A DNA stretch of 64,000 nucleotides from Prochlorococcus sp. AG-402-M23. Lineage in GTDB: Bacteria; Cyanobacteriota; Cyanobacteriia; PCC-6307; Cyanobiaceae. The DNA lies in the NCBI GenBank assembly GCA_003216575.1, contig QCIR01000008.1, positions 1 through 64,000 of the forward strand, written 5' to 3'. How positions within the stretch are numbered: position 1 is the stretch's first letter; the number at the start of each line of letters is the position of its first letter. Below the pieces are notes generated by a model. That model did no database searches. It was given only the letters and a program-made list of their open reading frames with translations, and was not told the DNA's origin. A program made the position numbers and the translations under genes. Shown here piece by piece: positions 51,713 to 59,080 of this stretch.

Positions 51713-51801
51713 GGAGAGGTGGCTGAGTGGTTGAAAGCGGCTCCCTGCTAAGGAGTTACAGGAGGCAACTTCTGTCGAGGGTTCGAATCCCTCCCTCTCC
51801 G
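51713..51801 (+). tRNA. tRNA-Ser (GCU), island attachment site
   Basis: 89 bases starting GGAGAGGTGGCTGAGTGG and ending CCTCTCC plus discriminator G. The anticodon loop CTGCTAA gives GCU; the long variable arm (TTACAGGAGGCAACTTCTGT) is typical of class II tRNA-Ser. Its 3' end, CCTCCCTCTCCG (51790-51801), recurs three times to the right and marks the insertion site of the island. Confidence 0.97.
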
Positions 51802-51937
51802 TTCTTAATTAGTGTCACAGGGTGATATAAGAGGTTAGGAAGGCAAATAAATCAGTTACTACAGAATTTGCATGGTCAGGGATTCTTTAGTGTGACATAG
51901 CAAGTCAAGACTTTGTTGTAGGAAATGTTGTAGGAAT
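51786..51937. repeat. Left-end repeat A, copy 1
   Basis: Starts with the tRNA 3' end and runs through a 112-base spacer to a pair of 12-bp direct repeats. By eye it agrees with copy 2 at 56747-56901 at nearly nine bases in ten, including TTTAGTGTGACATAGCAAGTCAAGA. It is interpreted as the left end of an integrative element. Confidence 0.85.
51914..51937. repeat. Paired 12-bp direct repeats, pair 1
   Basis: TGTTGTAGGAAA TGTTGTAGGAAT in tandem, 112 bases after the tRNA core. Five such pairs occur in the window, all in the island. They look like arm-type binding sites for the element's recombinase. Confidence 0.8.
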
Positions 51938-52142
51938 GGATATTTCTTCCTCATGCTGGTGCTGCCTTTTATGCTGCTTCCTTCTCTCAAAAATCAGGAA
52001 CCATCAATACGTCATCTATCTCTTCAGAAAGAGGGTTGCAAGGATCCAAAACAATAGTTTTACTTCTTAGGAGTCTTTTTCTTTATTTAGATTCATGTTT
52101 TAATGCATATTGTTTAATAATTTAGTGTGCAGATAATTTATT

Positions 52143-53066
52143 ATGAAAAACTACGATAAAGTTGATTCGATACCTACTGGATTTAATATTGACTGTCTTT
52201 ATTCCCCTACTTATATAACAAAAATTGGAAGTAGATATTTTATTATTGATTGTTGGCATCATAGGATAATTTACTCTGAAAGTCTTGAAAAACCTATTAA
52301 ATATTGGAACAAACTTGATGAAAATATACCTTCTCCCCATTCATTGGCAGGTAATTCAAAACTTTATATCGCTGATTCAGCAGGTTCTGATTCTATTAGA
52401 TTATTTAATAACAATTTAAAAAATATAACTCCCATTTATGAAGTTAAAAATATCGGCAAAAGACCTCATAGAATATTATATGAAAATGATATTAAATTAT
52501 TTTTTATAATATGTTCTCTGGAAAATAAAATTTGTATAATAGATGTTAAAAATCAAGATAAACTTAAATTTTCATTTGTTCTGATACCTGAGTTAGAGTC
52601 TTCATATACACGTTCTATAACAATTTACAATAAACAAATATATTTTACATGTAGCAATTTTATTATTATTTATAATATTAAAGATAATGAATTTTCCTTC
52701 GTAAGGAAAATTCAATTACATAATAATTATAATTCTAAACATGGAATAAATGATTTATTCTTCTTTGATAATTTTAATGGAAAAGGAATATTGACTTTAT
52801 ATCCAAATAAAATGATACTTTTTGATAATATTAATGAATTGATTAATTCCTCTGCAGAAGATATATCATTTTTATTGAAAGGTACTCCATACTATATTAA
52901 TCAATTTGATAATAGGATATGGATTCCTGAAATCGATAACTATTCAAGAATTTGTAGTTATGGAATTACTAATGATACCATTAATGTTGATGATCAAATC
53001 GTTTACTTTGACTCAGTTAAATTAAAAAACGAATCTTTTTTGCGTAAACGAAGTATGCCATTTTAA
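52143..53066 (+). CDS. Predicted beta-propeller (NHL-like) protein, island cargo
   Basis: 307 aa, Asn/Ile/Tyr-rich. Blades of about 40 residues are suggested by the recurring pattern of short aromatic/hydrophobic strands, for example PTYITKIGSRYFIIDCWHHRI, HSLAGNSKLYIADSAGSD and LFFIICSLENKICIIDV. The pattern resembles NHL/YVTN-type propellers; residue-level matching was not possible. No signal peptide. Strongly AT-rich relative to core genes. It is the only intact cargo gene of element 1. Function unknown. Confidence 0.6.
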   Translation: MKNYDKVDSIPTGFNIDCLYSPTYITKIGSRYFIIDCWHHRIIYSESLEKPIKYWNKLDENIPSPHSLAGNSKLYIADSAGSDSIRLFNNNLKNITPIYEVKNIGKRPHRILYENDIKLFFIICSLENKICIIDVKNQDKLKFSFVLIPELESSYTRSITIYNKQIYFTCSNFIIIYNIKDNEFSFVRKIQLHNNYNSKHGINDLFFFDNFNGKGILTLYPNKMILFDNINELINSSAEDISFLLKGTPYYINQFDNRIWIPEIDNYSRICSYGITNDTINVDDQIVYFDSVKLKNESFLRKRSMPF

Positions 53067-53132
53067 ATTAATTAACATAATCTTATTTCATCTGATTAAA
53101 GTTTTAATTTATTTTCAGTATATATATTTTCT

Positions 53133-53340
53133 TCAATCAATACCTTTGTGCTTGCCATTCTTTTTGATTCTCATGGTTCCTCTAAAAGAGATACCACCTC
53201 CTTTTTGCTTTGGTTCGATATAGACAACTAATCCTTTACCGCAACCTCTTGAATAGGATTTGTCCTTTATATCAAGAGATTCAATCTCCTTCTTAGTGGT
53301 AATTATGGTGTCTACCTCTTATTGAAGATTGTTTTTTCAT
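53133..53340 (-). pseudogene. N-terminal relic of tyrosine recombinase
   Basis: Reading the minus strand, ATG 53340 overlaps the alpA stop (ATGA), continues as MKKQSSIRGRHHNYH and stops. A one-base shift restores a frame with KSYSRGCGKGLVVYIEPK and GGGISFRGTMRIKKNGKHKG, ending at TGA 53135-53133. The second part has the strand pattern of the arm-binding domain of phage-type integrases. The catalytic domain is missing. The 4-base overlap with an AlpA gene is the usual arrangement of such elements. Confidence 0.65.
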
Positions 53341-53498
53341 GCCTCTATGTCGCACCTTCTCCATGCGACATTGTTGCTACCTAAACGGATGTTCTTAGGA
53401 AATGTTCCGTCTTCCATCCACCTATAGATAGTCCTTGGGGTGACCTTCCCACATTCCTCTGTAACTTCAGCAATGGGAAGCAGTTCCAATGTTTTCAT
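53337..53498 (-). CDS. AlpA-family regulator/excisionase, small
   Basis: 53 aa: MKTLELLPIAEVTEECG then VTPRTIYRWMEDGTFPK, RLGSNNVAWRRCDIEA. This matches the winged-HTH pattern of AlpA (TIYR...G.FP...LG...VAW...DIE), which regulates or excises prophage-like elements. Known AlpA proteins are 60-70 aa, so the end is slightly short. A promoter with TTGAAA and TATAAT lies upstream. ATGA overlap with the integrase relic. Confidence 0.8.
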   Translation of the reverse strand: MKTLELLPIAEVTEECGKVTPRTIYRWMEDGTFPKNIRLGSNNVAWRRCDIEA

Positions 53499-53530
53499 GA
53501 TTTAACATTAACTACTTTATTTGTTATATA

Positions 53531-53550
53531 AGAGATCTAATTTGCTCTCT
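53531..53550. promoter_or_regulatory. Possible operator, imperfect palindrome
   Basis: AGAGATCTAATTTGCTCTCT has AGAGA and TCTCT arms around a 10-base centre. It lies between the -10 box and the alpA start, a place where AlpA or another regulator could bind. Low confidence. Confidence 0.25.
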
Positions 53551-53561
53551 TGATACTTACA

Positions 53562-53590
53562 ATTATAGACCAAAGTTGTAGTAATTTCAA
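53562..53590 (-). promoter_or_regulatory. Sigma70-type promoter of alpA
   Basis: On the minus strand, -35 TTGAAA (53590-53585), spacer of 17 bases, -10 TATAAT (53567-53562). This is almost the ideal bacterial promoter, and unusually good for this AT-rich genome. It points into the alpA-integrase pair. Confidence 0.65.
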
Positions 53591-53646
53591 GGATTCTGCC
53601 ACCTTTATGCCTTGATAAAAAGAACTGCTAATTAACATTTTTAGAG

Positions 53647-53670
53647 TGTTGTAGGAAATGTTGTAGGAAT
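53647..53670. repeat. Paired 12-bp direct repeats, pair 2
   Basis: TGTTGTAGGAAA TGTTGTAGGAAT, identical to pair 1, but 67 bases before the right core at 53738. It marks the right end of element 1. Confidence 0.8.
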
Positions 53671-53733
53671 TTCCCCTCTTTTTACAAATGCTGTGACATC
53701 CCTAGTCATAGGGTGTTTTGGCGTGTCACTTGG

Positions 53734-53749
53734 AATTCCTCCCTCTCCG
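53734..53749. repeat. attR-like copy of tRNA-Ser 3' end
   Basis: AATTCCTCCCTCTCCG differs at one base from the tRNA-gene copy at 51786-51801. It is one of the four att copies in the island. Confidence 0.85.
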
Positions 53750-54005
53750 TTTTGCATTAGATTCAGACGGATTTAGAAGAGTTCATAATCGCTCAAACCT
53801 ACTGATATGAATGATTAAAGGGGTTCACAAGGATTCAGAGGGATTCATACTAACTCAAACACGTGTTGCTGGTAAATGCTCTGGTCTCCTAAGTAGAGAA
53901 TCCAATCACTTAAGGGGATTTCACCGAATCTGTTGTTGGTCGCTTTCCCTGGAACCAGGAAATAACATCTTTAGATTTCAATTTTTGACGTTAATTTGGT
54001 AATTA
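53750..54005. repeat. Repeat B, copy 1
   Basis: Starts TTTTGCATTAGATTCAGA directly after an att copy. The same order of segments (GGATTTAGAAGAGTT, ATCGCTCAAA, ACTGATATGAATGA, TTCATACTAACTCAA, CTGGAACCAGGAAAT) recurs at 58623-58880. The shared parts are strong in the first 110 bases and patchy afterwards. No coding frame. Confidence 0.7.
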
Positions 54006-54370
54006 GAGGTTGTAGATCGCCCAAATCCTGTTATATCGGTAAAGAGTAATTTGTTCTCTGCTGATTCTGAAAAACCTAATAGGACCTCATGTCTTTGCTC
54101 TACGCCATTATTTAAATTACCGACCCAATAATCGGATCCTCCTTGATCAAGTTCTCTGTTTAACACATTCAAATAAAGGGTCTCTAAGTATTTCTCATTA
54201 GAGATATTGCTCCCATATCTTTCTTTAAATTCTGCAGAAGCAAGAATTGATGATGACACTGCCCTTTCATCATCAATACCATAACTGAAATTGACAATCC
54301 AATATCTAAGTCCATCCGCATCAGGGAAACGAGCAAATGCGGCATTGTATAGACGAAAAATTTTTCTGAG
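53978..54370 (-). pseudogene. 5'-truncated DUF4214 protein fragment
   Basis: Open from just after TGA 54373-54371 to the stop at 53978. It reads RLYNAAFARFPDADGL, then SSSILASAEFKERYGS and LYLNVLNRELDQGGSDYW, two DUF4214 repeats as found in large secreted surface or RTX-like proteins. There is no start before the first repeat; the only internal start is GTG 54259. It is most likely the tail of a bigger gene cut off by recombination. Confidence 0.65.
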
Positions 54371-54473
54371 TCAGTATTAATCCTGTGACTTGATCAAAGA
54401 CACCAATTAATTTCAATTATCCGCTGTTTTTTAGTAGTAAAATTGCAGTACCAAAAAAGAGAAAAAATAAAAG

Positions 54474-56465
54474 ATGGTGGATAGTTCTAGTCAAGAAGGA
54501 GAAAAAAAGAAGAAAATTACTGAATTAAAAACATTCCCAATTCCATTTTCTTTAATAGAAAATCAGGAAAATATTACTATTAATACAAATAGAATTTCTA
54601 AACCTTCTAAAGAAGAACTAATTAATCAAGCATTTAAGTTTCATTCACAAGGAAACATTTCAGAAGCAGTAAAATATTATCAATATTTTATAAATCAAGG
54701 TTTCAAAGATCACAGGGTTTTTTCTAATTATGGAGTCATATTAAAAGAAGTTTTCAAACTACAAGAAGCAGAATTATCTACTCGCAAAGCAATAGAAATC
54801 AAACCTGATTACGCAGAGGCGCATTTAAATCTAGGAAACATCTTGAGAGATCTTGGCAACTTACAAGACGCAGAATTTTCATACCGTAAAGCAATAGAAA
54901 TCAAACCTGATTACGCAGATGCACATTTAAATCTGGGAACCATATTGAGAGATCTTGGTAAATCACAAGACGCAGAATTATCCACGCGCAAAGCAATAGA
55001 AATCAAAGCGGATTATGCAGAGGCACATTACAATCTGGGAACCATATTGAGAGATCTTGGAGAATTACAAGACGCAGAATTTTCATACCGCAAAGCAATA
55101 GAAATCAAACCTGATTACGCAGAAGTACATTCCAATCTGGGAACCATATTGAGAGATCTTGGAGAATTACAAGAAGCAGAATTTTCATACCGCAAAGCAA
55201 TAGAAATCAAACCTGATTTCGCAGAAGCTCATTACAATTTGGGAAATGTATTGAGAGATCTTGGAGAATTACAAGAAGCAGAATTTTCATATCGCAAATC
55301 AATAGAAATCAAACCTGATTACGCAGAGGCGCATTCCAATCTAGGAAATGTATTGAGAGATCTTGGAGAATTACAAGAAGCAGAATTTTCATACCGCAAA
55401 GCAATAGAAATCAAATCTGATTACGCAGAGGCATATTCCAATCTGGGAAATATATTGAGAGATCTTGGTAACTTACAAGAAGCAGAATTATCTACTCGCA
55501 AAGCAATTGAACTTAAACCTTCTTATGTTAATGCACATGCCAATTTGGGAACCATATTGACAGATCTTGGTAATTTACAAGAAGTGAAACTTTTATCAAA
55601 ATCAACACTTGAATTAAATTCAATCAATCAAGGAGATAGTTTACTCGCTTTATTGCAAATTACGATCGCTAATTTCCTACAAGGAGATTTTGAAGAAACT
55701 ATATTGAACATCAATAAAACTAACGAATTAATAAAACAAGGAGGTCTTAATCTTATCAAAAATAAAGATATTAAAAAACAAGTCTTAGTTTACTCTCAAT
55801 TCATTTATTCACTCTATCCTCATCTTGAGAAAGATAATAAAAATCTTGATTTAGAAAAAATGCCTCATATCGGAGAAAGTCATTGTCTTTCTTTTGCTCA
55901 TCAAACTCTATCTATATCCTCACATTTTAAACAAATTCAACCAGTTTTAATAATGGGTGGAAAAGCGTGGCATTTTGCTAATAACAAAGAAAATATATGG
56001 AAAGATTCTTTAACTAAACAGATAAAAAATCATAACTATAGTGATAAAGTATTTATTTCTTTCGGAGAGATAGATTGTAGAAAAGATGAAGGCATACTCT
56101 ATTACGCAATTAAGAATAATAAAGACATTTCAGAAGTATGTGAAAAAACAATTAAAGGATATCTTGATTATATGGAAGAAATATTATCTCCAAATTACTC
56201 AGAAAGATATTACTTTGGTGTTCCAGCACCAACAAGAGTAAAGGAATTACTTGATGATTTAGATATAAAGAGAATTAAAATGGTTCAACTATACAATTCA
56301 CTTTTAAAAAAAGAAGTTTTATCTAGGGGTTCTTATTTCTTAGATGTTTATAAATTGACTTCTAACAATGATGGCGTAAATAACAATATTCATATGTGTG
56401 ATAAAACTCACCTTTCCCCTAAATGTCTTTCTATTCTATTTGAAAATTATCTACACAAAAGTTAA
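54474..56465 (+). CDS. TPR-repeat protein with C-terminal SGNH-like domain
   Basis: 663 aa. After about 60 residues come TPR units; from about residue 95 to 370 there are eight 34-aa units of the type LQEAEFSYRKAIEIKP, almost identical to each other also in DNA (102-bp units). The C-terminal 200 residues have GESHCLSFAHQ (about 465), FISFGEIDC (about 527) and CDKTHLSPK (about 642), the three spots expected for an SGNH/GDSL-type esterase (nucleophile-like, block III and D-x-x-H). The Ser would be in GESH. It could de-esterify a surface polysaccharide. The catalytic match is by motif only. Confidence 0.7.
   Translation: MVDSSSQEGEKKKKITELKTFPIPFSLIENQENITINTNRISKPSKEELINQAFKFHSQGNISEAVKYYQYFINQGFKDHRVFSNYGVILKEVFKLQEAELSTRKAIEIKPDYAEAHLNLGNILRDLGNLQDAEFSYRKAIEIKPDYADAHLNLGTILRDLGKSQDAELSTRKAIEIKADYAEAHYNLGTILRDLGELQDAEFSYRKAIEIKPDYAEVHSNLGTILRDLGELQEAEFSYRKAIEIKPDFAEAHYNLGNVLRDLGELQEAEFSYRKSIEIKPDYAEAHSNLGNVLRDLGELQEAEFSYRKAIEIKSDYAEAYSNLGNILRDLGNLQEAELSTRKAIELKPSYVNAHANLGTILTDLGNLQEVKLLSKSTLELNSINQGDSLLALLQITIANFLQGDFEETILNINKTNELIKQGGLNLIKNKDIKKQVLVYSQFIYSLYPHLEKDNKNLDLEKMPHIGESHCLSFAHQTLSISSHFKQIQPVLIMGGKAWHFANNKENIWKDSLTKQIKNHNYSDKVFISFGEIDCRKDEGILYYAIKNNKDISEVCEKTIKGYLDYMEEILSPNYSERYYFGVPAPTRVKELLDDLDIKRIKMVQLYNSLLKKEVLSRGSYFLDVYKLTSNNDGVNNNIHMCDKTHLSPKCLSILFENYLHKS
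54762..55620 (+). repeat. 102-bp tandem repeats coding for TPR units
   Basis: About eight units, each with AAAGCAATAGAAATCAAAC and TTGAGAGATCTTGG. The units differ by only a few bases, which suggests recent expansion or gene conversion. Unit 5 and 6 share almost every base. Confidence 0.9.
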
Positions 56466-56595
56466 GTTTAATTCAAGCAAATCTCTCTATACAAAATATT
56501 TCCCAGAAGATAAGAAGAAAATAAACTTACAAAACTGGGAAACATATGAAGAGAAGCATTCAAATACTTTCAAACCTAATGAATCAGGTCAATAG
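56463..56595 (+). pseudogene. Detached methyltransferase C-terminal tail
   Basis: Directly after the TPR-SGNH stop, another frame reads KSLYTKYFPEDKKKINLQNW, then ETYEEKHSNTFK. It matches the tail of the methyltransferase at 63352 (KSLYKKYFPEDTKQTNLKNW, then GEVESKHPG). No start or catalytic part. It is a scar of a former gene whose catalytic part was replaced. Confidence 0.7.
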
Positions 56596-56746
56596 ATCAG
56601 TTTTTGAGTACAAAATACTTGTGCTAATAACCGATGGGTTCATACTAAGTTAAGCATGTGTTGTTGGTATTTTTTTTTGTAAATGGACGATTTTTAAATA
56701 TTTCCTGGTTCAATCAAGTTCACAGAGGGGCACTGGCTTCATACGA

Positions 56747-56901
56747 AAGTCCTCCCTCTCCGTACTTAATTAGTGTTACAGGGTGATATAAGGAGGTCAG
56801 AAAGGCAAATAAACCAGTTACAGAAAGAATTCGAATAGTCAGGGATGTCTTTAGTGTGACATAGCAAGTCAAGAATTTGTTGTAGGAAATGTTGTAAGAA
56901 T
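56747..56901. repeat. Left-end repeat A, copy 2
   Basis: att core CCTCCCTCTCCG at 56751-56762, a 115-base spacer and a 12-bp pair at 56878-56901, closely following copy 1. It is the left end of element 2. Confidence 0.85.
56878..56901. repeat. Paired 12-bp direct repeats, pair 3
   Basis: TGTTGTAGGAAA TGTTGTAAGAAT, one base different from pair 1. It lies 115 bases after core copy 3. Confidence 0.8.
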
Positions 56902-56970
56902 TATTGTTTTACAGGAATGATTTCCTGATAAGGGATGATAAATATCTAATTTATATAGTTAATTGATAAA

Positions 56971-58527
56971 TTATTTCTGATTACAGATAAAATTAAGTTT
57001 CTTGAAAGAAGATTTTCTAATAATTGCCATTAAATTTGAATCTTTTTGTATTGTACAGGACACTGAATCTTTTGGATAACTAGGGAAAATTTGATTAATA
57101 AAGTTCATTAGTGCTGCTTCGATATATGATCCTTTTAAATAAATTACCCCATTAACATCTTGTGGATTAATATTATTCACTTGCCATATAGCAACATCCT
57201 TATTATGAAATAAATTTGGATTAAATGATATAATAGGGTTTGAAAAGAGTACGCCATTATCTTTTAACTCTTTATAATTAGCATTTATTTTTTCAATGCC
57301 TTTATTTGTATTTAATTTGTATTCAATGGGTATATTCACTAAATGCTTATTTATGTAATCTAGATTTATTGTGTAGATCATTACACTGGTCAGGATAAAG
57401 AAAGGAAATAGATATTTATTTTTTAAGATAATTTTATTTGTATCTATTTCAGAGTTTATGCAGACAATTGGAAATAAAGTTCCAATTAAGAAAGGAAATC
57501 CATAATGGGCATCTAATAAACCTGCCATTGGACTTACCGCTGTTATATGAACAAGAAACCAAGGAATACATGAAATATAACCAATTATAAATAGCAAGTT
57601 TCTTGTTAATAAAAATGCAGAAATTGATAAAATCAATGGTATTATTAACCAATAATCATGAACTGCCTGTAAATTCAAAAGATCATTAAACCTTAACTTA
57701 AGGAAATGAAAACTCAAATGTGAATAGAAATTTTCGCCAGAGTACACACGCATAAATGCATTATCACTTGTGAAATATATTTTTTGAACGATGATAGATA
57801 TTCCAGAGAACGAAAAACCTAGCAAAGAAAGAACATAAGAAAAATTTTTGTACTGCTTTAAATTTATTTTATTATTATTAAATCTTTTTAATTGAAAGTA
57901 AAAATAAAAGTATAAAGTTAAATATAGAAAACCTAAATGAATTCCAGCATCTTCACGAAAAGTAAAAGCAATTAGTGCTGATATTATTGCTAACTTATTC
58001 TTTCTTCTGATGAAAAAAAATAGACTTAGGGATATCAAGGAAGGTATTATTACCTCGAAGTGTGGAAATTGTACTAATCTCTCTGGTTCTGATAATCCTG
58101 TATAAAGAAAGGAGAAAATATATACACTTACAAGTATAATCCACTTGTTTTTTAAATTAAAATTTTCCTTGATAGAAAAGTAATTCAGAGGAAAAACTAT
58201 CGATTGGCAAATACCAATAAAAATACCTAATTGTATAGGTTGAGAAAATGATTTAAATGGGCTAATTAATGAATATATTGCGATTGCAGGTGAAATATGT
58301 GTATCATAATATGATTCACTAGGTATTACATTTGGATTCCTTAGTTGAATACTTGCATTAGAAATTAAATGACCAAAAAATCCTGTGTCCCAAACAGGAG
58401 CACCAAATAAATAGTAATGAGAATTCATCCATATTACACGATAATAAATTAAACTTATAATTCCTAAAATTATAAATGAAATCTCTAATATGCTAATTCT
58501 AAAAATAGATGATTTAATCTTCAACAT
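56971..58527 (-). CDS. DUF2079-like polytopic membrane protein
   Basis: 518 aa, about ten or more membrane segments. HISPAIAIYSLISPF near 90 and LVQFPHFEVIIPSLISLSLFF near 170 followed by FREDAGIHLGFL are the H-x-S-P, HFE and E-D marks of DUF2079, a family related to GT-C glycosyltransferases that use lipid-linked sugars at the periplasmic face. The extracytoplasmic C-terminal part is Asn/Ile-rich. It probably adds or carries surface sugars. Island cargo, AT-rich. Confidence 0.75.
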   Translation of the reverse strand: MLKIKSSIFRISILEISFIILGIISLIYYRVIWMNSHYYLFGAPVWDTGFFGHLISNASIQLRNPNVIPSESYYDTHISPAIAIYSLISPFKSFSQPIQLGIFIGICQSIVFPLNYFSIKENFNLKNKWIILVSVYIFSFLYTGLSEPERLVQFPHFEVIIPSLISLSLFFFIRRKNKLAIISALIAFTFREDAGIHLGFLYLTLYFYFYFQLKRFNNNKINLKQYKNFSYVLSLLGFSFSGISIIVQKIYFTSDNAFMRVYSGENFYSHLSFHFLKLRFNDLLNLQAVHDYWLIIPLILSISAFLLTRNLLFIIGYISCIPWFLVHITAVSPMAGLLDAHYGFPFLIGTLFPIVCINSEIDTNKIILKNKYLFPFFILTSVMIYTINLDYINKHLVNIPIEYKLNTNKGIEKINANYKELKDNGVLFSNPIISFNPNLFHNKDVAIWQVNNINPQDVNGVIYLKGSYIEAALMNFINQIFPSYPKDSVSCTIQKDSNLMAIIRKSSFKKLNFICNQK

Positions 58528-58552
58528 AATTTCCTTTATGCTGGCAATATTA

Positions 58553-58621
58553 ATTAGTATACATAGCAGTATTTTCTACCTCTGTGATTCTCGTATTTCT
58601 TCTAAAAGAGATACCACCTCC
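58553..58621 (-). pseudogene. Second integrase N-terminal scrap
   Basis: On the minus strand, GGAGGTGGTATCTCTTTTAG reads GGGISFRRNTRI, the same segment as in the relic at 53133 (GGGISFRGTMRI). The match starts exactly at ACCTCC next to TTTTGC, where this scrap joins repeat B. Confidence 0.6.
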
Positions 58622-58622
58622 G

Positions 58623-58880
58623 TTTTGCATTAGATTCAGATGGATTTAGAAGAGTTTATAATCGCTCAAATCTACTGATATGAATGAATAGAGTAGTTCA
58701 ATTGTATTCAGCTAGGTTCATACTAACTCAAGTGTGTGTTCGGAATGTTGTTGGGAGAAGTCATTTTTTTTGTTGGCAGAAAATTCAGTTGCTGCAAAGG
58801 ATCTCAGGAAATGTGTTGTTGGGAAAAATTTCTGGAACCAGGAAATATCATCTTCAGACTCAAAATTACGTGCTTAATTT
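58623..58880. repeat. Repeat B, copy 2
   Basis: TTTTGCATTAGATTCAGA onwards, about 90% like copy 1 in the first 75 bases. It is joined on its left to the integrase scrap instead of an att core. Confidence 0.7.
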
Positions 58881-59080
58881 GATAAACGATTCTTGGTTAA
58901 AAGTATTGAAAAAGTTTCATATTTAATGGCAGAAACAACATGGAATCTGGCAAAAGTATCTCACCAAAACCAACGAAGCAGATACCTTTAGGACGATGAC
59001 CAGAAGAGCAAAATCAAGAAACCTCAGGCATGAGATGACTGATGATTCAGGACGCATGTTGGACGTTGTCAACCCCTGAG

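Larger units (their letters stand above)
51790..53749. mobile_element. tRNA-Ser-targeted integrative element 1
   Basis: About 1.96 kb bounded by the tRNA 3' end CCTCCCTCTCCG at 51790-51801 and its exact copy at 53738-53749. It has a 12-bp repeat pair 112 bases inside the left core and another 67 bases inside the right core. Inside are a beta-propeller-like gene, an integrase relic and an AlpA-like gene with promoter. The plan (tRNA core, arm repeats, AlpA, tyrosine recombinase, small cargo) resembles tycheposons of Prochlorococcus. The integrase is broken, so the element cannot move by itself. Confidence 0.75.
53738..56762. mobile_element. Middle island segment between att copies 2 and 3
   Basis: Bounded by CCTCCCTCTCCG at 53738 and 56751. 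It starts with repeat B, then a DUF4214 fragment, a TPR-SGNH gene and a methyltransferase tail. No 12-bp pairs are present near either end and the first 12 bases after the core differ from elements 1 and 2, so it may be a second element family with a different recombinase or one with lost ends. Confidence 0.55.
58528..59080. other. Recombination scar region
   Basis: Holds the second integrase scrap, repeat B copy 2, and about 150 bases before an orphan gene. A short frame at 58927-59080 (HGIWQKYLTKTNEADTF and onwards, ending at TGA) looks partly coding but was not recognised. No tRNA or terminator. Confidence 0.5.

Noticed and set aside
51952-52100. Minus-strand frame reading TIVLDPCNPLSEEIDDVL with no start
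   Set aside because: It looks partly coding (about 33 codons) but has no start codon, no recognised family and lies in the att-proximal spacer. It could be another relic, but support is too thin.
53811-54002. 63-codon + frame in repeat B
   Set aside because: It consists of repeat B sequence, and the second copy of the repeat does not keep the frame.
58684-58926. 80-codon + frame in repeat B copy 2
   Set aside because: Same reason: not preserved between the two copies of the repeat.
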